Shown: piece by piece, positions 22,701 through 28,071 of the stretch
Layout of the letters: each line of letters opens with the position of its first letter
Numbering within the stretch: the first letter of the stretch is position 1
Assembly (NCBI GenBank): GCA_947306185.1
Contig: CAMZFU010000008.1
Coordinates: 1 to 28,071, forward strand
From: an uncultured Pseudomonadota bacterium
Lineage (GTDB): Bacteria; Pseudomonadota; Alphaproteobacteria; Rs-D84
Direction of reading: 5' to 3'
DNA length: 28,071 nucleotides
Made by a program: the position numbers and the translations under genes
The notes under the pieces: generated by a model
Database searches by the model: none
Seen by the model: only the letters and a program-made list of their open reading frames with translations
Told to the model about the DNA's origin: nothing

Positions 22701-23939
22701 TTATTCTCCGCTATCTTTCGGACTGCATGGCCCGCATCCATTACTTTCATAACACTGACCGACATCGCACAAAACACAACTTTTGAAATCGTTTATATCA
22801 GATTTGCGCCAACATTCGGCATCTTGGTCCAAGAATGCTTTGCCACGTGCCATTTGTGTGGGCGATATACTGTATTCTGCGTCCGTGCAACCACTGTTTT
22901 CATCAAAGAAAAATTGGCCTTTTTTCGTGCACTTTTCGCATACTCCGTTCGATTTTACGCCCTGCTTGGAAGTTTGTGGACAGGGTACACAGGTTGAAGC
23001 CCCTTCGTATTCAAATCCTGCTTCGCCGGCGCAACGAAAATACCAACATTTATTGGTCCCTGATGTATAATACTTTTCATGTGTGCCTTCAACAAATAAA
23101 TCGGTTTTTGGCGTCACATTTTCACACGGTTTGATGTATGCATCCGTACATTCAAAGGCCTTTTCACAATCGTCGCCGGATGCATTTAATGTGTAACCTG
23201 GGGCACATAACACCTTTTTTTGTGCGTCGTTTATATGTGCCCACTTAATCTTATTATAGTATGCCCTAATAAGGACGGGTGCCACCACAATTGAATGTTC
23301 GTTTTGGCGTAATACACCCAATACCGCAACGAATGATTCATCAGAATTTTTCCCACCATTTTTATAATCAAACACTTCCGTACTTGTTGTGATTCTATAA
23401 GTGCTGCTCTGTTTAACACTGCTATCTGTAATACGGAAACTGCCGTCCGTGGTGTTATTTAGATCCTTGGTATAATTTATATTCTGCTTATCTGGACTGC
23501 AATCATATCCCTTGGTGGCACATGTGTTACCACTATACCCATCTTCACATACGACCTGGCACTTATATGTTTTATCGCCTGATGGACGGTTAAAATAATC
23601 AATAAATTTACCGGAGTTACTGCCATATGCGGCCTGAACCTGGGTCATGCAGAATCTTCCACCATGTTCATATATTTGTCGTGCAATAATTGGAACAATG
23701 CTGCCTTCCTCGTTTGTGCCATAAGTTCCCGCCTTGGTATCATAAAAACCAGCAATTGAAAAGTTGCCACTAATATCTGATGGATAATTCTCCAGCTTAA
23801 GGGCTCCTCCTGATGTTATTCCCCATGCCGTTAACACCGCAGTAGAGACTTCCTTTGTTGGTACCTGCAATGTTCTCTTTTCAGCAAAACATGCGGTTGT
23901 GGCCATAACTAAGCAAATTGCAATTAAAATCTTTCTCAT
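22701..23939 (-). CDS. Secreted cysteine-rich protein with EGF-like segments (412 aa)
   Basis: The start is ATG 23939 with GGAGAG 6-7 nt upstream; the frame opens earlier, at 24002, but without an RBS and across the predicted promoter. Residues 1-19 are a signal peptide with cleavage after CFA. The N-terminal half has few cysteines and a CEDGYSGNTC EGF-like motif. The C-terminal 150 residues are dense in cysteine (CVPCPQTSKQGVKSNGVCEKC, CVLCDVGQCYESNGCGPC), resembling the C-terminal tail of the 858-aa protein. Exported and probably stabilised by disulfides. No named family recognised. Convergent with the IMPase-like gene and divergent from the PBP gene. Confidence 0.8.
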   Translation of the reverse strand: MRKILIAICLVMATTACFAEKRTLQVPTKEVSTAVLTAWGITSGGALKLENYPSDISGNFSIAGFYDTKAGTYGTNEEGSIVPIIARQIYEHGGRFCMTQVQAAYGSNSGKFIDYFNRPSGDKTYKCQVVCEDGYSGNTCATKGYDCSPDKQNINYTKDLNNTTDGSFRITDSSVKQSSTYRITTSTEVFDYKNGGKNSDESFVAVLGVLRQNEHSIVVAPVLIRAYYNKIKWAHINDAQKKVLCAPGYTLNASGDDCEKAFECTDAYIKPCENVTPKTDLFVEGTHEKYYTSGTNKCWYFRCAGEAGFEYEGASTCVPCPQTSKQGVKSNGVCEKCTKKGQFFFDENSGCTDAEYSISPTQMARGKAFLDQDAECWRKSDINDFKSCVLCDVGQCYESNGCGPCSPKDSGE

Positions 23940-23973
23940 GAATCTCTCCGTAAAAAAAATCCTTTCACGAAAT

Positions 23974-24024
23974 AGTTTAACAACTTCATATCGGGCTTGC
24001 AAATAAAAAGTTTTTATTTATAAT
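23974..24024. promoter_or_regulatory. Divergent promoters that may share one palindromic -35
   Basis: TTGCAA (23997-24002) is self-complementary. Plus strand: 16 bp to TATAAT (24019-24024), then the PBP start ATG at 24032. Minus strand: 17 bp to TAAACT (23974-23979), then the cysteine-rich gene at 23939. Both spacings are near optimal. Confidence 0.45.
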
Positions 24025-24031
24025 GAAATTC

Positions 24032-26071
24032 ATGAAATTGAAAAAAGTTTTGCGCATATTTTTGCATATTATTTTTTGGGGTGTTGTGGCCGCAATTGCC
24101 GCGATAGCTACTCTTTTATTGGTGTATGGTGGAAACCTGCCGGATTATCGTCATTTGGCGACATATGCGCCACCGGTTGCAACACGTCTTTATGCATCGG
24201 ATGGCAGTTTGTTGATTGAATATGCCGAAGAACGGCGTGTGTTCATTGATTTTGATGATATGCCGCCACAATTGATAAATGCGTTTGTGGCCGCTGAAGA
24301 TCAAAACTTTTGGACACATCCCGGTATTGATGTCCAAGGTATTGTTCGTGCGTCTGTTAATAACCCAATGCACAGTTTGGGTTTCAATACAACATTTACC
24401 GGTGCATCAACCATTACCCAACAGGTTGCCAAGAATTTCTTTTTGACTTCTGACCGGACAATGTCGCGTAAAATTAAAGAGGCAATTTTGGCATTGCGTC
24501 TTGAACGTGCATTTTCCAAAAAGCATATTATGACATTGTATCTGAACCAAATATTCTTAGGCGCCCGCGCGTATGGTGTGGGATCTGCGGCATTGATGTA
24601 TTTTAACAAACCTGTATCGCAATTGTCTTTGTCCGAATGCGCATTTTTGGCATCGTTGCCCAAGGCACCAAATGACCGGGCGCGCGCCGAAGAACGTCGT
24701 AATTATGTCTTGCGCCGTATGATGGAAGAAAAATATATCACCAAAGAGCAGGCCGATGCCGCATCCGCGGAACCATTGAATATCAACAGTGGTTTTACCG
24801 CGCAAATGGAAGACGCGTTTCAATATTTTGCCGAAGATGTACGTCGCCAATTATTAAACGATTTGGGACGTGAAGTTTTGTATAACCAGGGATTGTATAT
24901 CAAGACAACAATTATTCCAGAATATCAACGGGCCGCATCAAATGCATTGAACAAGGCATTGGATACATATAATGCCGGACGCAGTGATAAATTACAAGGC
25001 GCAATCATCGCAATGAATCCACATACTGGGCGCGTACTTGCCATGGCAGGCGGACGTTCGTTTGCGGAAAGTTCTTTCAACCGTGCAACCCAGGCAATGC
25101 GCCAAATCGGCAGTACAATTAAACCATTTGTGTACCTTGCAGCATTAGAGCGTGGTATCTCGCCCGAGGCGATAATTTCAGATACCCCAATTGTCGGATG
25201 GCGTGAAAATAATATGCAATGGAAACCGGAAAATTATGACAAGAAATTCCTTGGTGATATCCCGTTACGGTTCGCATTAGAAACTTCACGTAATGTGCCA
25301 AGTGTTCGTATGGTTGAACAAATTGGTGTTGATGCCGCCGTTGATGTTGCAAAACGTTTTGGGGTTTACCCTGATGATATGAAAAATATGAATTTGTCGC
25401 TTGCACTGGGGTCTGGTGAAACAACGCTGGAAAAATTGGTGTTAGGATATTCGGCATTTGTAAATGGTGGGCGGAAAATAACACCAAAATTGGTTGACTA
25501 TATTGAAGATAGATATGGTAATGTTATTGGTGGTCATAAAACGGAAATTATTGAATGGGCCCCAGAATTGACTCCACCCGAAGAAAAGGCGGAATCTGAA
25601 CCATTGTCAGACCCACAAAGTTTGTATCAATTGGTATCAATCTTGCAAGGGGTCGTTGACCGTGGTACCGGACGCCAGGCCGCCGTCCCGGGTCATACAA
25701 TTGCGGGCAAAACCGGAACAACCAACGATGTCAAAGACGTTTGGTTTATCGGATTTTCCAAGAACCTTATTGCCGGGGTATATTTGGGTTATGATACACC
25801 AAAACCACTGGGCAAGGGCGCGGGCAGCCATATGGCCGCGCGTGCATTTGCAGATTTTATGAAGGAAGCATTGGCAAACGAAAAGAATCAGCCATTCGCC
25901 GTCCCAGATGGTCTGCATTTTGTGCGTGTTAACCGTTCAAATGGGGTTGCCGCAACCGAAGACCCGTCTGGTATGATTATTCAAGAGGCATTTAAAACGG
26001 GCCAATCGCCAAACCCATTACGGACGGTTGAACAAGCACAATCTGATGCCGTTGTTGGTGGTATTTTCTAG
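24032..26071 (+). CDS. mrcA: Class A penicillin-binding protein, PBP1a type (679 aa)
   Basis: A bifunctional peptidoglycan synthase in the inner membrane. The N-terminal helix (8-33) is followed by the GT51 glycosyltransferase: AAEDQNFWTHPGID with catalytic Glu89, GASTITQQVAKNFF, and KIKEAILALRLE. The transpeptidase has the SxxK motif GSTIKPF (Ser361), SRN (419-421) and KTGTT (560-562). It is shorter than E. coli PBP1A (850 aa) and the linker is brief, so the OB-like inserted domain appears absent. ATG 24032 is chosen because 24023 lies inside the -10; the ATG is 7 nt beyond the -10, implying a leaderless mRNA. mraY and ftsW follow, so wall-synthesis genes cluster here. Confidence 0.95.
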   Translation: MKLKKVLRIFLHIIFWGVVAAIAAIATLLLVYGGNLPDYRHLATYAPPVATRLYASDGSLLIEYAEERRVFIDFDDMPPQLINAFVAAEDQNFWTHPGIDVQGIVRASVNNPMHSLGFNTTFTGASTITQQVAKNFFLTSDRTMSRKIKEAILALRLERAFSKKHIMTLYLNQIFLGARAYGVGSAALMYFNKPVSQLSLSECAFLASLPKAPNDRARAEERRNYVLRRMMEEKYITKEQADAASAEPLNINSGFTAQMEDAFQYFAEDVRRQLLNDLGREVLYNQGLYIKTTIIPEYQRAASNALNKALDTYNAGRSDKLQGAIIAMNPHTGRVLAMAGGRSFAESSFNRATQAMRQIGSTIKPFVYLAALERGISPEAIISDTPIVGWRENNMQWKPENYDKKFLGDIPLRFALETSRNVPSVRMVEQIGVDAAVDVAKRFGVYPDDMKNMNLSLALGSGETTLEKLVLGYSAFVNGGRKITPKLVDYIEDRYGNVIGGHKTEIIEWAPELTPPEEKAESEPLSDPQSLYQLVSILQGVVDRGTGRQAAVPGHTIAGKTGTTNDVKDVWFIGFSKNLIAGVYLGYDTPKPLGKGAGSHMAARAFADFMKEALANEKNQPFAVPDGLHFVRVNRSNGVAATEDPSGMIIQEAFKTGQSPNPLRTVEQAQSDAVVGGIF

Positions 26072-26096
26072 GCCTAAAATTTTTTCTAAATAACAT

Positions 26097-26124
26097 TTTG
26101 CAATTTCAAGTATTGTGGTACAAT
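26097..26124 (+). promoter_or_regulatory. Promoter of mraY-ftsW
   Basis: TTTGCA (26097-26102), 16 bp, TACAAT (26119-26124), with a leader of about 15 nt holding AAAGGAG. The -35 is imperfect. Confidence 0.5.
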
Positions 26125-26145
26125 AACTGTGTAAAAGGAGAAATT

Positions 26146-27234
26146 ATGCTTACAGATTATTTGTTATCACGTGGATATGGATTGTTTTTTGGTGGATGGA
26201 CCCAATTTGGTGCGGCCTTTGCCACGGCATTTTTGATAATGATTCTGTTTGGTCGCCCGTTTATTCGTGCAATGCATAATTGGCAAAAAAAAGGTCAACC
26301 GATTAGTGAAAATGTGCCGGAATCTCATCGACAAAAAGCGGGTACCCCAACAATGGGTGGTATATTGGTCTTAATTGCAATCTTTGTTGGTGCTATTTTG
26401 TTTATGCCGATGGACAGTATGTCTGGGTGGATTGCATTATTATCACTGGCGATGTTCGGTTTAATCGGATTTATAGATGATTATAAAAAGGTTACAAGTC
26501 AATCAAAAAAGGCGGCAAATGGTTTGTCTCCGGCGTTTCGTTTGGTGGCCGAAGGCGTATTTGTTGTTGTATTGGCATACTTGATAAATAAGACAATGCC
26601 GTCATACATCAGTGACTATTCATTGGCATTGCCGTTCGGCATAATATTCTCGCTTGGAATTTGGTATTATGTGTTCGCGTATTTTGTAATCTGTGGTGGT
26701 GCAAACGCGACAAATATTACCGATGGTTTGGATGGAATGCTGGCTAAACTTTATATGCCGGTTCTTATCGTATTGGTTGTCGCGTTGTATGGTGCAACAC
26801 GTATCGGTTTTATGGACACGGTTTTGTTTATGCCTGCAACAAGTGGTTTGTACCCGGTTCTTGGTGCGGCATTTGGTGCGGTACTTGGATTCTTGTGGTT
26901 TAATGCAAAACCGGCATCAATATTTATGGGCGATGTTGGTTCATTAGCATTGGGTGGATTTATGGGTACTGTCGCAATGTTGCTTAAATCCGAAGTTATT
27001 ATGGGAATCGCGGCGGCGATGATGGTCATTATATTGCTGTCTTCGTTTGTGCAAACAATGTTCTTTAAATTAACGCGTATCTTTACGGGCACGGGACGTC
27101 GCGTATTTTTGCGTGCGCCATTGCATCATCATTTTGAAGAATTAGGTTGGACTGAAACAAAAATAGTCGACAGATTCTTTGTCATGGCGATTCTATTTGC
27201 AGGTCTGGCATTAATGTTACTAAAATTCGCATAG
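26146..27234 (+). CDS. mraY: Phospho-N-acetylmuramoyl-pentapeptide-transferase (362 aa)
   Basis: MraY transfers phospho-MurNAc-pentapeptide from UDP to undecaprenyl phosphate, making lipid I at the cytoplasmic face of the inner membrane. Signature motifs: KAGTPTMGG, FIDDYKK (Asp111, Asp112), NATNITDGLDG (Asp193, Asp196), FMGDVGSLALGG and APLHHHFEELGW. About ten hydrophobic helices are visible and the length is normal. ATG 26146 has AAAGGAG 7-8 nt upstream; earlier in-frame starts lie across the promoter. ftsW begins 10 nt after the stop, so the two are co-transcribed. murD, usually between them, is missing here. Confidence 0.97.
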   Translation: MLTDYLLSRGYGLFFGGWTQFGAAFATAFLIMILFGRPFIRAMHNWQKKGQPISENVPESHRQKAGTPTMGGILVLIAIFVGAILFMPMDSMSGWIALLSLAMFGLIGFIDDYKKVTSQSKKAANGLSPAFRLVAEGVFVVVLAYLINKTMPSYISDYSLALPFGIIFSLGIWYYVFAYFVICGGANATNITDGLDGMLAKLYMPVLIVLVVALYGATRIGFMDTVLFMPATSGLYPVLGAAFGAVLGFLWFNAKPASIFMGDVGSLALGGFMGTVAMLLKSEVIMGIAAAMMVIILLSSFVQTMFFKLTRIFTGTGRRVFLRAPLHHHFEELGWTETKIVDRFFVMAILFAGLALMLLKFA

Positions 27235-27244
27235 AGAGGGACAT

Positions 27245-28071
27245 ATGTTTAAACGGACGGAAGAAAGCATACTTACCAGTTGGTTTTTCGAGGTGGATCG
27301 TAAATTACTTTCCATGGTTTTAGTAATGATTGGTATTGGTATGTTGTTCGCCGTTTCCGCGGGCAGTGTTGCCGCCGAACGTATAAATCAACCGTGGTAT
27401 TTCTTTATATTAAAGGGTATGCCATTTTATATAACTGGACTGATTGTTTTGTTCGGGACAAGTATGTTGAATAAAAAACTTGTACTAAAAATATCATTAT
27501 TAGATGTCGCGGTTGGGTTGTTGTTATTGGGTGTAACATTTATTGCTCCACATACGATTAAGGGTTCTGCACGTTGGGTTTCTATACACGGAATAAATAT
27601 ATTGCCGGCAGATATTATGAAACCAGGATTTATAATGCTTACCGCGTGGTTTTTGTCCAAAATGCGTGACAAATTCGGTGATAATTTATTCATAGATAAA
27701 AATGCGTGGAAATTACATTGGATAAGTTGGTGGTCATATCTGGCTGTATTCGTACCAATGCTTGCCATTATATTTACTCACCCAGATGTCGGAACAAGTT
27801 TATTGTACCTTGGGGTGTTGGTGGTAATGCTTGTTATCGCGGGGTTACCGTGGATTGTATTTTGTGTACTTGGCGCGATGGGTGGTGGAATATTGCTGTT
27901 GGCATATAAAACAATGTCCCACGTGCACAATCGTATAGATGCAATGTTAACCGGGTCCGGGGATAATTATCAGGTCACCCAATCAGTGCAGGCAATTCAA
28001 CATGGGGGATTCTTTGGTAAATGGAGTGACGCATTCATAAAACAATCGTTGCCTGATTCCCATACAGATTT
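27245..28071 (+). CDS. ftsW: FtsW, SEDS-family division peptidoglycan polymerase (N-terminal 275 aa, cut by window end)
   Basis: The open frame from ATG 27245 runs to the window end without a stop. AGAGAGGGAC lies just upstream. SEDS motifs: GSARWVSIHGINILPADIMKP, the HPDVGTSLLYLGV helix, and YQVTQSVQAIQHGGFFGKW leading to SLPDSHTD. These residues belong to the lipid II polymerase core; FtsW works with the class B PBP FtsI at the septum. FtsW is favoured over RodA because of the mraY context and the AIxxGGxxG/LPxSHTD pattern, although the two are close relatives. Several membrane helices are visible. Confidence 0.93.
   Translation, partial: MFKRTEESILTSWFFEVDRKLLSMVLVMIGIGMLFAVSAGSVAAERINQPWYFFILKGMPFYITGLIVLFGTSMLNKKLVLKISLLDVAVGLLLLGVTFIAPHTIKGSARWVSIHGINILPADIMKPGFIMLTAWFLSKMRDKFGDNLFIDKNAWKLHWISWWSYLAVFVPMLAIIFTHPDVGTSLLYLGVLVVMLVIAGLPWIVFCVLGAMGGGILLLAYKTMSHVHNRIDAMLTGSGDNYQVTQSVQAIQHGGFFGKWSDAFIKQSLPDSHTD

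Noticed and set aside
23883..23939. Lipoprotein signal in the 412-aa cysteine-rich protein (cysteine after MATTA)
   Set aside because: The residues before the cysteine (TTAC) do not fit a lipobox with Leu/Val/Ile at -3; a type I site after CFA fits better.

Overview
The window comes from a bacterial chromosome that is AT-leaning and densely packed. The set of genes suggests an uncultured, probably host-associated alphaproteobacterium. The supporting evidence is a cysteine-free bL31, a pyruvate phosphate dikinase, a class A PBP, mraY/ftsW, and an array of five VirB6/TrbL-like membrane proteins reminiscent of the duplicated virB6 genes of Rickettsiales. The taxon is an inference and no marker gene in the window settles it.

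Layout. Positions 1-1903 (minus strand) hold three paralogous secreted proteins that share the motif TVTSKRYVD just after the signal peptide; the first runs off the left edge. Positions 2076-5285 (plus) hold ppdK and a small periplasmic cysteine-rich-repeat protein, with clear promoters and terminators. Positions 5447-11534 (plus) hold two large secreted cysteine-rich paralogues (686 and 858 aa) on either side of the ribosomal genes rplU-rpmA, followed by a membrane-anchored methyltransferase-like protein. Positions 11535-14346 hold dnaQ (minus) and uvrD/pcrA (plus), which diverge from a 58-bp gap containing a palindromic -10. Positions 14349-21018 hold five polytopic VirB6/TrbL-like proteins: four in an overlapping minus-strand operon and a fifth divergent, with a 10-bp inverted repeat in the shared promoter. 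Positions 21087-22638 (plus) hold an unrecognised 172-aa protein, rpmE, and an inositol-monophosphatase-like protein whose metal-binding residues are gone. Positions 22701-23939 (minus) hold a third cysteine-rich secreted protein, divergent from a class A PBP (24032). mraY and the start of ftsW follow and run off the right edge.

How it fits together. Housekeeping functions (translation, repair, glycolysis/gluconeogenesis, peptidoglycan synthesis and division) are interleaved with an envelope/secretion set: VirB6-like proteins plus at least seven exported proteins, several very rich in cysteine. The two big cysteine-rich proteins share an identically spaced C-x6-C-x4-C-x9-C-x-C module, and four of the five VirB6-like proteins carry a cysteine pair in the same predicted loop. 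The best candidate for an undescribed system is therefore an expanded VirB6-type secretion or surface apparatus with disulfide-rich exported partners. That link is inferred from shared context only.

Expression signals are unusually readable. Extended -10 elements TGATATAAT recur, and at several genes the ATG lies only about 6-11 nt after the -10, which implies leaderless or near-leaderless mRNAs. No tRNA, rRNA, CRISPR array or insertion sequence was seen, and no stretch over 300 bases lacks a gene.
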